The notes under the pieces were generated by a model. The model was not told the DNA's origin, searched no databases, and saw only the letters and a program-made list of their open reading frames with translations. From Aliiroseovarius sp. M344 (GTDB lineage: Bacteria; Pseudomonadota; Alphaproteobacteria; Rhodobacterales; Rhodobacteraceae), in NCBI RefSeq assembly GCF_025140835.1, contig NZ_CP081153.1, positions 1,922,001 through 1,986,000 on the forward strand: 64,000 nt of DNA, in the 5' to 3' direction. Position 1 is the first letter of the stretch; each line of letters opens with the position of its first letter. Position numbers and translations under genes: made by a program. Positions 53,974 through 62,835 of the stretch are shown piece by piece.

Positions 53974-56196
53974 ATGCGCAAAAATTTAACCAGATACGCG
54001 ACAGTCGCGCCGACTGCACTTTTGGTGATGCTGAACGGACCGCTGAACGCAGGGACGTTTGAGGACATCGCACTACAACAAGTCATCGGTGATGGGTACG
54101 TGTATGTCGATGCAGAAGAAGGTGTGGTAGAGCCGGGCTTGCAGGCCATAACCGGCGCGGTGAACGCTGACTATCCGAATACAGACAGCCCGAAAAACAT
54201 GGAAAACTGTCTGATGGCGAGCAATCCAGACGTCATCTGTACGTCAGAGCGCGGATCGGGCAAGCGCATCAAAACCAGACTGACCGGACAAAACGGCATG
54301 GACATGCTTTTGCAAACCCGGCCGAGCAACGGTATCACCGAGTATTTCCTGTACGGCAAAACCTCCAATCTTACCGGTGCACGCATAACGGGGATGGATA
54401 TCCAATTGGGAACGGGCAGTGGTGCGGACTTTGTTCCGATGGATCCAAGCGATCCAACGATTGCGGCCCTGTTTGACCCCGACTTCAATTCGAAATTCAA
54501 CCTGCCGGATGGCTTGTTCGGAAATGGCGGCAACGAAGGTGCTGGCACCGGTTTCTTTGACGACACCAAGGCGATCATGACCGCTGTGCTGACAAACCCA
54601 ACCCTTGCGGTCAGCAACCTGACCAACGCGACCCACAGCCTGTACTTTGGCGATGCACTTCTGGACAACAGCATGGTGCCCGATGGGTATTTCTGGGATG
54701 CCGCTGGCACACCGCTTGAATCAGACGAGGCTGTCTTGATTGCGTGGTACCATACCGGTCAAGGAAAGTGGCTTTATGGCACATTGGGTACGGATACACC
54801 GGATCCCGGTGTTCTGTCGCAGGACGAAAGGGTGGCCGAGCTTGCCAAAAGCCTTGGCGTAACCGTTGCGCAACTTGGTTATACAAGTGGCGGCGAAATC
54901 CCCCCTGCCATTCTGGCAAAGATGGAAGCGGATAGTATTTTCTCGGTCGATGTGATCGAGGATCTCCGCAACTTGAACCTCAACTTCATCATCGATCTTG
55001 GTGATGTTGCAGGCAATCAGGTGACGTTGCGCTTGCTGCCAACATTCGCCCCGATCGTGCAACAGGCCAATACGCCTTATCAATTTACCGTCGCCGGACA
55101 CTTGGATGGCGCTGCAAACGTTCCTTATCTAGATCTCGGGAATGCCGCGACCTATGGCGCTGCGATCAATAGCCTGCTTGCGATGGACGCCGTCCAGCGC
55201 GCTGAGCAGCTGGAACGGATCGGCTTTAGCTTCATGCCCGCCTTTTCGAGCCTTGGGTTCGAATTCTCGCGCAGCCAGGTTAGTGCCTTCAACAGTTCGT
55301 CTGGCCCGGCCTCCGGCGCTGGTGAGACTGTAAGCTCTCGTGGGGCCCCCAGTAAGTGGCAGATGGGCAGTGACCTGAATGCAATCATGTCGATCTCAGG
55401 GACGCGCACGCAATATGCGACTTCTCTGAACAACATTGGCTACGACCTCGATTTTGCCAATGTCAGCGTCGGCGCTGAGAAAACTGTGAACAACGACAGC
55501 TCGGTTGGAGTGATGCTGGGGTGGTCCAAGGGTACTGCCGATGCCTTCAACGATCGTGGTTCAGTCGAGGCCACTGGCCTGTCGGTCGCTGCATTCGGGC
55601 GCACCACCTTCGGTAAGTCTGGCAATCTGCAAGGCATCATCGGCTACCAAGGTCTGTCGTACGACTCGACACGTAACGTGATGGGGCAAACGGCCACCGG
55701 AAGCACCGACGGATCACAATTCTTTGCAGCTGTTCGCGGGGATTACATGATCGAAAAAGGAGCACTTTCCTTTGGCCCGACCATGGCGCTTGAGTATTAT
55801 GGGCTCAATGTGGATGCCTTCGACGAAACAGGGGCTGGACCATGGAACCTGACCGTGGGCGATCAGTCCAGCGATGTGTTTCTGGCCTCAGTCGGGATGC
55901 GGGGCGCATATGATCTGCCCAGCAAGCGTGGCAACACGAAGCTGACAGGCAGTGTCGCTTTCACCAAGGCCTCTGGCGGTGATTATATTGTCGAAAACGG
56001 TTTCGTTGGCTTGTCTGGCAACCCAATCCCCGTCGACGGGTTTGATGACAGCTGGGTGGACGTGAGCGTCGGCATCTCGACCGAGCTGGCGCGCTCAAAC
56101 GGGTCCCAGACCATCCTTCACGGTGGATATTCCGGCTCGTTCAGTGACAATTATGAAAGCCACGGCTTGCAAGTTGGCGTGCAGATGGTGTTCTGA
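53974..56196 (+). CDS. Choice-of-anchor F family protein with autotransporter-like barrel
   Basis: A 740-residue exported protein. There is a signal peptide (about 1-27, ending LNAG), then a region with the choice-of-anchor F pattern (about 60-250; DVICTSERGSGKRIKTRLTG, ITEYFLYGKTSNLTGARITGMDIQLGTG). The C-terminal ~280 residues (from about 462) look like a 12-strand autotransporter beta barrel with alternating aromatic strands, ending VQMVF with the terminal Phe needed for outer-membrane insertion. It may be surface-displayed. AGAGG precedes ATG 53974. A strong terminator follows. Confidence 0.82.
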   Translation: MRKNLTRYATVAPTALLVMLNGPLNAGTFEDIALQQVIGDGYVYVDAEEGVVEPGLQAITGAVNADYPNTDSPKNMENCLMASNPDVICTSERGSGKRIKTRLTGQNGMDMLLQTRPSNGITEYFLYGKTSNLTGARITGMDIQLGTGSGADFVPMDPSDPTIAALFDPDFNSKFNLPDGLFGNGGNEGAGTGFFDDTKAIMTAVLTNPTLAVSNLTNATHSLYFGDALLDNSMVPDGYFWDAAGTPLESDEAVLIAWYHTGQGKWLYGTLGTDTPDPGVLSQDERVAELAKSLGVTVAQLGYTSGGEIPPAILAKMEADSIFSVDVIEDLRNLNLNFIIDLGDVAGNQVTLRLLPTFAPIVQQANTPYQFTVAGHLDGAANVPYLDLGNAATYGAAINSLLAMDAVQRAEQLERIGFSFMPAFSSLGFEFSRSQVSAFNSSSGPASGAGETVSSRGAPSKWQMGSDLNAIMSISGTRTQYATSLNNIGYDLDFANVSVGAEKTVNNDSSVGVMLGWSKGTADAFNDRGSVEATGLSVAAFGRTTFGKSGNLQGIIGYQGLSYDSTRNVMGQTATGSTDGSQFFAAVRGDYMIEKGALSFGPTMALEYYGLNVDAFDETGAGPWNLTVGDQSSDVFLASVGMRGAYDLPSKRGNTKLTGSVAFTKASGGDYIVENGFVGLSGNPIPVDGFDDSWVDVSVGISTELARSNGSQTILHGGYSGSFSDNYESHGLQVGVQMVF

Positions 56197-56213
56197 ACCA
56201 ACACCCATCCGAG

Positions 56214-56250
56214 AATGAAAGCGGCGCCCTATCGGGCGCCGCTCTTCATT
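56214..56250 (+). terminator. Strong hairpin terminator after the anchor-F gene
   Basis: AGCGGCGCCC (56220-56229) pairs with GGGCGCCGCT (56234-56243) around TATC. AATGAA/TTCATT extends the stem by six pairs beyond one bulged C. The T-run is imperfect. Confidence 0.75.
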
Positions 56251-56456
56251 CATCACACGCAGGTCGACATCTGGCAGAGGTCATACACGCAGTGTTCAGC
56301 AGGCCTGATGTGCTTCGGATCGACAGGCTTTGCACCTCTGAACGAGCCGCCACCAAACAGGCCGCAATGGAGCCTGAACCTCGAAAAGGCTCCCCGTCTC
56401 AAGATCCGCCGCCGACTTCGGCAACGGTCAAGGACAAACTCGCCGCGCTGCAATAA
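56250..56456 (+). pseudogene. Possible gene remnant (C-terminal fragment), origin unknown
   Basis: A stop-free stretch of 68 codons ending at TAA 56454-56456 reads like real protein (HLAEVIHAVFSRPDVLRI, then a Pro/Ser-rich segment and TVKDKLAALQ) but lacks a start codon and ribosome site. It may be the 3' remnant of a lost gene. The opposite strand also carries a 79-codon frame at 56253-56492. I recognise neither. The rest of the 264-bp gap shows nothing else. Confidence 0.3.
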
Positions 56457-56514
56457 GTTGACCATTGAACCGCGGCAACGTGAAGTGATCAACAGTCCGC
56501 TCCCCTTGACCCAG

Positions 56515-57600
56515 TCAGTCGTTCAGCACGGCCATGTTTTCTGCTTCCCAGCCGATCCAAACCGGATCGCTGCCGACCGATTGGCCGGTTTCTGCATCCA
56601 CATAGGCTTTCAAAAGCGCGTCGCCGGCCTCACCCACCGCGATTTCCATCGCCATGCGTGACCCTAGAAAGGTTCTGCCAACCACACGTCCCTGCACCGC
56701 GTTGCCGGATTTCGGACGCTCTGCATGGAAGTCCAGCTTTTCCAAACGCACCGAGGCGGTGATCTGTTGCCCCTCGCCGGGCAAGGTGTCGGGTGCTGTG
56801 CCCCTGAGGGTCGTCCCTTCCCAATCCATCACCACTTTGCCGCCTTCTGTGCCTCGCATCCGACCCGAGAGCAAGTTGGTTTCCCCAATGAATTCGGCCA
56901 CGAAACGGCTGGTGGGGTGGAAATACAATTCTTCCGGTGTGCCATCCTGTTCCACCCGGCCTTGGTTCATCACGACGATCCGGTCAGACATGGTCAGCGC
57001 TTCTTCCTGGTCGTGGGTGACGAAGAAGAATGTCTTGTGAGTGCGACGCTGGATTGACTTCAGCTCTTGCTGGACCTGTCCGCGCAGTTTGGCGTCCAAC
57101 GCCCCTAGCGGTTCGTCCAACAGCAAAAGTGCTGGGTCGGGCGCCAGCGCACGGGCCAACGCAACACGCTGCCGCTGTCCACCGGACAATTGCACCGGAT
57201 ACCGATCGCCGTAGGTATCAAGCTCAAGAAACGACATGATCTCGTCCGAGCGGCGCTTGATCTCTGTCTTGCCCATGCCCTTCAGCTCCAACCCGAACGA
57301 GATGTTCTGCGCCACAGTCATGTGCGGGAACAGGGCATAATCCTGAAACACCATATTCACGTGCCGCTTTTCGGGCGGCTGGTTCGTCACATCTTCACCG
57401 TCGAGGATCACACGGCCGGTGGTCGGACGTTCGAACCCGCCAAGGATGCGCAGCGTTGTGGACTTGCCGCAGCCCGACGGACCAAGGAAGGTCACAAACT
57501 CGCCCTGTGCTATGTCCAAGGTCAGGTTCTCCAGCGCGACGGTCTTGCCGAAATGCTTGGACAGGCCCTCAATTCGGACGAGTGGAGTTTGATCGGTCAT
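56515..57600 (-). CDS. Polyamine-type ABC transporter, ATP-binding protein (PotA-like)
   Basis: A 361-residue PotA-family ATPase with Walker A GPSGCGKST (about 40-48), LSGGQRQRVALARAL, LLLLDEPLGALDA and a C-terminal TOBE domain (EFIGETNLL is typical of PotA). It is the last gene of an eight-gene operon, 3 bp after the second permease. Substrate class (polyamine or related amine) is inferred from family. Confidence 0.92.
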   Translation of the reverse strand: MTDQTPLVRIEGLSKHFGKTVALENLTLDIAQGEFVTFLGPSGCGKSTTLRILGGFERPTTGRVILDGEDVTNQPPEKRHVNMVFQDYALFPHMTVAQNISFGLELKGMGKTEIKRRSDEIMSFLELDTYGDRYPVQLSGGQRQRVALARALAPDPALLLLDEPLGALDAKLRGQVQQELKSIQRRTHKTFFFVTHDQEEALTMSDRIVVMNQGRVEQDGTPEELYFHPTSRFVAEFIGETNLLSGRMRGTEGGKVVMDWEGTTLRGTAPDTLPGEGQQITASVRLEKLDFHAERPKSGNAVQGRVVGRTFLGSRMAMEIAVGEAGDALLKAYVDAETGQSVGSDPVWIGWEAENMAVLND

Positions 57601-57603
57601 GGA

Positions 57604-58407
57604 TTAGCTTTCCTTGTTCATGCGGCGGGTGAAGCGTTCGGCCCATATGCCGATCGCGGCCGTCAGGACCAGCGCAACAGTTGCAATGGCGTTAATCTCC
57701 GGGCTCATGCCTGAACGAAGTTTTGCAAAGATCAGCACCGGCAGCGTCGGTTCGTAACCGCCTAGAAAGAACGAGCGCACAAAATCGTCGAACGACAGCA
57801 ATAGGCAGAAAATCGACGCGCCAAGAACGGCGGGCACCAGATACGGCAAGGTGATCCGAACAAACGTGACCAGCGGGTCAGCGCCAAGGTCGCGAGCGGC
57901 TTCAATCTGGCTTCTCGGCAGAGTCGACAGTCGTGCCATCACCACAAGCACCACGAAGGGAACGTTGTGTACCGCGTGGGCCCAAACAATCGCGCCCATA
58001 CCGGGTTCGATCCCGAGATAGCGCGCGTAGATACGAAAGGCGATGGCCGAGATGATGCCCGGCACCAACGCCGGCAAAACCGTCATCCCGAACACCGCTG
58101 CCCGACCGAAGAACTTCCGCCCCTCCAGCAGCACGGCAATCCATGTGCCGACAAGGACCGAGATCAGTGTCGACATAACCGCGATGGCCAGAGAGTACCC
58201 GAAGGTCGATAATACCTGAGCGTCTGCAAAAACACCGGTGTACCAATCCAGCGTCCAGGACCGGATCGGGAAGCCGATGAACTTCGAATCCTTGAAGCCC
58301 ATCATCACCATCAGGAACAACGGCACAAAGACATACAGGACAAATGCCCAATAAATGCAGCTTAGGAAAATGCGGTTGCCGCGGAAAACTTCTTCGCGAT
58401 CATTCAT
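57604..58407 (-). CDS. Polyamine-type ABC transporter permease (PotC-like)
   Basis: A 267-residue inner-membrane permease; EAA loop LPRSQIEAARDLGADPLVTFVRITLPYLVP. The start is ATG 58405-58407 (MNDREEVF), overlapping the upstream permease by four bases; longer starts lie inside that gene. Confidence 0.92.
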   Translation of the reverse strand: MNDREEVFRGNRIFLSCIYWAFVLYVFVPLFLMVMMGFKDSKFIGFPIRSWTLDWYTGVFADAQVLSTFGYSLAIAVMSTLISVLVGTWIAVLLEGRKFFGRAAVFGMTVLPALVPGIISAIAFRIYARYLGIEPGMGAIVWAHAVHNVPFVVLVVMARLSTLPRSQIEAARDLGADPLVTFVRITLPYLVPAVLGASIFCLLLSFDDFVRSFFLGGYEPTLPVLIFAKLRSGMSPEINAIATVALVLTAAIGIWAERFTRRMNKES

Positions 58408-59384
58408 TTCCGCTCTCCTTTTCGCAGCGCGTTCATCAACTTCTGGAACGTCGCCGTGATGATAAGTGCCGCCATGAACATGATCGTGGCAAAGGCCGCG
58501 CCCGTAGGCCATTCGTCACCCGCCACGTGGAAGAAACCCGCGATGGTTTCGGCAAACACCGTGGTCGACGGCCCCCCCAGCAGAACCGGCGTCGCGTAAA
58601 ACCCGGTTGAGATCAGGAACACCAGCGTGCAACCCGACGAGATGCCTTCGATGGTCAGCGGTAGAGACACGCGGCGAAACCGGGTCCACGCGCCTGCGCC
58701 CAGATCGGCCGCAGCCTCGTTCATGCTTTGCGGCAGTTTCTCAAGCGCGGAATATAGTGGAAGCAACATGTAAAGCGCCGTCAGGTAGACGATACCAACC
58801 CCCATGGAAAAGCTCGTGTACATAAACGGAATGGGACGGTCGATTAGGCCCAGCCACTTCAAGACCAAATTGACAGCCCCCGTATTGCCCAACAGGATCA
58901 TGATCGCATAGGTGCGCACGATCTCGCCCACCCAGAATGGGATCAACAGAAGCAGCAGAAACAGCATCTGGTTTTTGCGGCTGACATGACGGGCAAGAAA
59001 ATAAGCCACCGGATAGGTTATAATCAGAGTGCAGAAAGTAAACACCCCGGCAAACGCCAATGTTCGAAAGAACGGCATCCAGAAAATGCTGTCGCCAAAG
59101 AAGCGGGCGTAATTATCCAACGTAAAATGTTGCTCGACCCCTGGCGCGACCGGATAGGCATCCGTCAGCGAAACACGAAACATCTGCAACATCGGACCAA
59201 GATGCTGTGTCAGCACCCACAAGATCGGAAAGGCGGCAAGAATAAGGAACTGGCGGCGGGGCGATGCGGTCGCCAAACGCATCAACGTATGATACGGCCC
59301 CCATCCCATCAGGCGGCCCCAAAATGTGCGGCCCGAGCTGTCATTCATCATGGCGCGCTCGTCTTGCTGTGCGTCAATGGTCAT
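58404..59384 (-). CDS. Polyamine-type ABC transporter permease (PotB-like)
   Basis: A 326-residue permease with EAA loop LPQSMNEAAADLGAGAWTRFRRVSLPLT. A long N-terminal cytoplasmic segment precedes the first membrane helix. I chose ATG 59382-59384; a TTG five codons upstream and ATGs downstream are alternatives, and no clear Shine-Dalgarno decides. It overlaps the PotC-like gene (ATGA). Confidence 0.88.
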   Translation of the reverse strand: MTIDAQQDERAMMNDSSGRTFWGRLMGWGPYHTLMRLATASPRRQFLILAAFPILWVLTQHLGPMLQMFRVSLTDAYPVAPGVEQHFTLDNYARFFGDSIFWMPFFRTLAFAGVFTFCTLIITYPVAYFLARHVSRKNQMLFLLLLLIPFWVGEIVRTYAIMILLGNTGAVNLVLKWLGLIDRPIPFMYTSFSMGVGIVYLTALYMLLPLYSALEKLPQSMNEAAADLGAGAWTRFRRVSLPLTIEGISSGCTLVFLISTGFYATPVLLGGPSTTVFAETIAGFFHVAGDEWPTGAAFATIMFMAALIITATFQKLMNALRKGERK

Positions 59385-59412
59385 GCGGATTTCTTTCAAG
59401 GGTGAGTGCGCC

Positions 59413-59437
59413 CCTGCCCCGCAGGTGGCGGGACAGG
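59413..59437 (-). other. Intercistronic stem-loop behind the polyamine-type binding-protein gene
   Basis: On the minus strand CCTGTCCCGC pairs with GCGGGGCAGG (ten pairs, one G-U), 5-nt loop. It begins 22 nt after the binding-protein stop and lies 28 nt before the permease start. No T-run. Confidence 0.75.
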
Positions 59438-59459
59438 GACAAGGCTCAGAAGCAAAAGA

Positions 59460-60569
59460 TCAGGCGGCTTTGATCGCCTCGACAGCGGGATCAACAAGGC
59501 CATACTTCATATCGTTCGCTTCCGCGCGGAAGAACTGCAGGTTCGCCAGCTGCTCTTCCGGGAACGATGTCGACTTTTTCTCAAGGTCGCTCAGATGCTG
59601 CGAGGCATCCTTGTAGGTCGAGATGAAGCCTGACGCCTTCGTCATAGCCGCACCGATCTCGGACGACGCAAGGATGGCATCAAGGAAGGTATAGGCGTTA
59701 TCCACATTCGGTGCATTATTGGCGATGTTGTAGGTGTAAACAAAGCCATAAGACCCTTCGCGTGGGATGGTCATTGCGAGCGGGAAACCATCATTGATCA
59801 AGGCTGCCGCCGGACCGTTCCAGGAATGGCCCAACGCGATATCCTGATTGACCATCATTTGCTGGAACTCGGCGCCACCATCATAGTATTTCCGCACCAG
59901 CGGTTTCTTGTCGATCAGGAACTGCTTGGCTTCTTCGACGATCTGGGCGGCCTTCTCGGGGTCGTCCATATACTCAACCATATTGCCGTCATATCCCTTC
60001 ATCAGCATCACGATCGACATCATGTCCTGAATGATATAGGCAGTCTGGCCGCTGTATTTCTCGCTAAACAGCGTGTCCCAGGTCATCGCTTCTTCTTCGC
60101 TCACCAGCTCGGTGTTGTAAGACAGAACTTCCATCCCCGACAGGATCGGCGCGCCCCATTTGTTGTCATTGATCGTCGACCAGTCGCTTTCCGAGAAGGT
60201 CGGGTTAATGTTGCCCCAATTGCTAAGACGGCCTGTATCAAGCGGCGCCAGAAGGTCGCTGTCGATGAACTGCAGGAACCGGTGGCCAGCGACGGTCATG
60301 ATGTCCACGGTCGGGTTTGGTTGCTCGGCCGCCAGCAGATTAAACTGTTTGCCCTGATCATCCACGAGGCGGACATTGACCTTGATGCCGGTTTCGGATT
60401 CGAACTGTTCTTTGAACGCTTCTGGTACGAAATCGTTGTAGGTCCAGATATTAACCTCGCCGCCCGACTGGGCTGCGGCCCGTCGCAAATAAAAGGGCGA
60501 AGCAAGCGCTGCGCCAGTGGCAGCGGCGGTGCCAAGAAAGCGGCGACGGTTATAAATCAATTTTGACAT
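59460..60569 (-). CDS. Polyamine-type ABC transporter substrate-binding protein (PotD/F-like), Tat signal
   Basis: A 369-residue periplasmic binding protein. The N-terminus carries a twin-arginine motif (NRRRFLG, residues 7-13) followed by a hydrophobic stretch and AAAQ, so export is probably by Tat. The mature part begins VNIWTYNDFVPEAFKEQFESETGIKVNV, typical of the PotD/PotF family. AGGAG precedes ATG 60569. It lies 56 bp after the opine-dehydrogenase-like gene. Confidence 0.9.
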   Translation of the reverse strand: MSKLIYNRRRFLGTAAATGAALASPFYLRRAAAQSGGEVNIWTYNDFVPEAFKEQFESETGIKVNVRLVDDQGKQFNLLAAEQPNPTVDIMTVAGHRFLQFIDSDLLAPLDTGRLSNWGNINPTFSESDWSTINDNKWGAPILSGMEVLSYNTELVSEEEAMTWDTLFSEKYSGQTAYIIQDMMSIVMLMKGYDGNMVEYMDDPEKAAQIVEEAKQFLIDKKPLVRKYYDGGAEFQQMMVNQDIALGHSWNGPAAALINDGFPLAMTIPREGSYGFVYTYNIANNAPNVDNAYTFLDAILASSEIGAAMTKASGFISTYKDASQHLSDLEKKSTSFPEEQLANLQFFRAEANDMKYGLVDPAVEAIKAA

Positions 60570-60625
60570 CTTAAGTCTCCTTGTTGGTTCAGTGGTCTTC
60601 TTCTTGGTTAATATCTTGTCACAGG

Positions 60626-61723
60626 TCAGGCGGTCGCGGGGTGCTGAAGCAGCCCGGTCTTTGCGGCCCGCTTCAAATCATCAAGGCTGAAGCGACCTAG
60701 GTCCAGCGCTTTCAAAATTTCGTTTTCTTCCCCGAAGTCTCGTCCATACATGGCTGAGAAGATGCGTATGCCAGCCTCGTGCAGAGGCGCGGGGTGGCCA
60801 GTAAGTCGGCCAAGCTCTGCTGTCAGAACCAGCCCATAGGGCACATCTTCGGTCACATACCGGCTGTCCGCTGTGGCAGGCCCAATGCCGCCATTTCCCT
60901 GTGCGTGCATCTGCTGGTTCATTTCCGAAATCGAGGCGACCGGCACGTGGAAAGACAGGTGAAAATGTTCGAAAATCGTCTTCACATCCAGCCCTAACGC
61001 CCGTGCAATCTCCAGACGCTCCCGATCCAGCTCTTCCAACAGCTTGCCCACTTTGGGCGTCACGTTCTGACCTTGCGACCACGTTTCGCCCTGCTCCATC
61101 CGGGTGATGTTACCCAAGGCAATACCCATATGGTTTTGCGGGTTCAGGTTGGACAGCGAGATCGCAAGAAGGCCATCGCGCGGTTGAAACCGGTCGCCGA
61201 ACAGGGTTTGGCACAGGCTCAAAGCTTCTTCGGACCGTATATCCGGCACAGTGCACAGATCTACCCGGCTGCGCACGGTGTTCACTTTTACCTCGGTGCC
61301 CGATTGCCGCCGCCCGGTGCAAATCGTGGTGCCCCAAGCGGTGATCGGAACGATCACGCCACGTGCGGACAGAAGCTGCATCAGATAGACAGCCCCAAGC
61401 GAGGCATGGGATGACATAATCACCTGATGGTGCGGCTTGATATGCGGGGCCAAGGCGTCCAGTACGGCCTTATGGCCGTAACCGGGCAGCGCGATGATCA
61501 GCACTTCATTGTCCCGCGCCAGCATTGCCGCGCTGTCAGCAATGCGCGGCGCCAGCTTGACCTCGACCGCGCCCACGGCGGTCAGGGCTGCGCCCCCCGC
61601 AAGCTCTGACGTGCCTTTGCCCGACGGCGACCACAGCATCGGATCATGGCCTGCCTTGTGCAACAGCGCCGCAGTTGCGAATGCGATGGATCCCGCGCCT
61701 GCCAGTCCGACCATTTTGCCCAC
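60626..61723 (-). CDS. Opine/octopine dehydrogenase family protein (NAD/NADP-dependent)
   Basis: A 365-residue enzyme. There is an N-terminal Rossmann domain (GLAGAGSIAFATAALL; about 5-20) and a C-terminal NAD_octopine_DH domain (about 180-345, with NPQNHMG and the conserved His region). Relatives join an amino acid to a 2-oxo acid, or oxidise the resulting opine back. I chose GTG 61721-61723 because GGGAG lies five bases upstream; the ATG at 61735 has no such site. The gene sits between the AhpD-like gene and the binding protein, so the importer may bring in an opine-like secondary amine. This is inference. Confidence 0.82.
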   Translation of the reverse strand: MGKMVGLAGAGSIAFATAALLHKAGHDPMLWSPSGKGTSELAGGAALTAVGAVEVKLAPRIADSAAMLARDNEVLIIALPGYGHKAVLDALAPHIKPHHQVIMSSHASLGAVYLMQLLSARGVIVPITAWGTTICTGRRQSGTEVKVNTVRSRVDLCTVPDIRSEEALSLCQTLFGDRFQPRDGLLAISLSNLNPQNHMGIALGNITRMEQGETWSQGQNVTPKVGKLLEELDRERLEIARALGLDVKTIFEHFHLSFHVPVASISEMNQQMHAQGNGGIGPATADSRYVTEDVPYGLVLTAELGRLTGHPAPLHEAGIRIFSAMYGRDFGEENEILKALDLGRFSLDDLKRAAKTGLLQHPATA

Positions 61724-61768
61724 GTGCTCTCCCATTATCTTGCTACATTAACCTTATCTTCGTCGCGC

Positions 61769-62359
61769 CTATGTGCCGCCCTCAGACACGCGCACCGGAT
61801 CACCCAGAACGTGCATCAACCGATTGGCCCAACCAAAAAGCGCAGCCGACAGGATCAGATCCAGCACCTCCGCCTCTGCCAAACCGGCGGCCTTTAGCGC
61901 GTCCATATGCTTTGGCGCCGCCTGTGACGGCGTTTCGGACAAGGCCACCGCGAAATCGAAAATCGCCCTGTCGCGTGTACTGAGATCCGCCTTTGCCCCA
62001 TCGCGAAACAACCTGTCCGTCACCTCGGTCGATTTCTCAAGCTGCGCATGGCGCGCGGCATGAACGGCGGCACAGTAAATGCAATGGTTGACCATCGAGG
62101 CCCCAAGCGCGCCCAACTCCCGTTCGGCCCTACTCATCCCACCCTTGTCATACATAATGGCATTAAACAGCGGCGAACGCACCTTCAGGCTTTCCACATC
62201 ATGCGCCAGCGTCAGAACATATTCCGACACTTTGGTGTTTGACGGGGTGACCTGTAACGCGTCCAACTGCGCCTCGGTCGCTTCGGACAGGTCGACCGGC
62301 GTCACCCGCGGCTGCCAATACGGGACATTGCGGGTGAATTTCGTGATCACCTTGGTCAT
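61769..62359 (-). CDS. AhpD-like peroxidase-related protein (CMD family)
   Basis: A 196-residue carboxymuconolactone-decarboxylase-fold protein. The redox motif CIYCAAVH gives Cys93, Cys96 and His100, as in AhpD alkylhydroperoxidases. The preceding SRAERELGALGASMVNH is typical of the AhpD-domain proteins that occur paired with a CMD protein beside flavin monooxygenases. It probably removes peroxide or an oxidised intermediate. It overlaps the next upstream gene by four bases. Confidence 0.87.
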   Translation of the reverse strand: MTKVITKFTRNVPYWQPRVTPVDLSEATEAQLDALQVTPSNTKVSEYVLTLAHDVESLKVRSPLFNAIMYDKGGMSRAERELGALGASMVNHCIYCAAVHAARHAQLEKSTEVTDRLFRDGAKADLSTRDRAIFDFAVALSETPSQAAPKHMDALKAAGLAEAEVLDLILSAALFGWANRLMHVLGDPVRVSEGGT

Positions 62360-62835
62360 GCAAACGCTCCCTTCATCAACCGCAGCCCAGCAATCACCCG
62401 GATCTGATAGGCCAGAAAAGCGTTCAACTCGGCCAGCCTCACGATGTCTGCATCTGCCACACCAACCGCTTGAAGACCCGCGATGTCGGCGGCGGCGACA
62501 TTGCGCGTGTCGGCGGCAACTTTGTCCATGAACCCCACGACCTCGGCCATACCTTGCGCGGCCCCGTCACTACTTGGGTCAACCAAATCGCCAAACGCGC
62601 CAGCGTCTTGCGCATAAAGGTCTGCAAGGTCCGTTTCGCCGTTTTTCTTTGCGATCCGTGCCGCCAGCGCCGCCCGCAATTCATGCGACCACGGGCCTTC
62701 ATCCTTCGGACGAAGCACGGCCTCTTCTGCAGCCTGGGTCATTTCAAAGATGTTGGCGCGCCCAACGACAGCCGCCCCCAAGTCGCCATCGGGCGAGATG
62801 CCCGAAAATCTCATCGCTGTCGTATCAAGCGCCAT
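62356..62835 (-). CDS. CMD-domain protein (AhpD-like fold, no CxxC)
   Basis: A 159-residue, mostly helical protein. The region ELRAALAARIAKKNGETDLADLYAQ resembles the helical core of CMD-domain proteins that accompany the AhpD-like partner. No cysteine is present, so it cannot itself do CxxC redox chemistry and may be a structural or regulatory partner. It shares one base with the monooxygenase stop (TGATG) and overlaps the AhpD-like gene by four bases. Confidence 0.75.
   Translation of the reverse strand: MALDTTAMRFSGISPDGDLGAAVVGRANIFEMTQAAEEAVLRPKDEGPWSHELRAALAARIAKKNGETDLADLYAQDAGAFGDLVDPSSDGAAQGMAEVVGFMDKVAADTRNVAAADIAGLQAVGVADADIVRLAELNAFLAYQIRVIAGLRLMKGAFA

Noticed and set aside
56215..56661. 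148-codon plus-strand frame beginning inside the terminator
   Set aside because: It begins within a hairpin terminator, lacks a ribosome site and runs into the PotA-like gene on the other strand.
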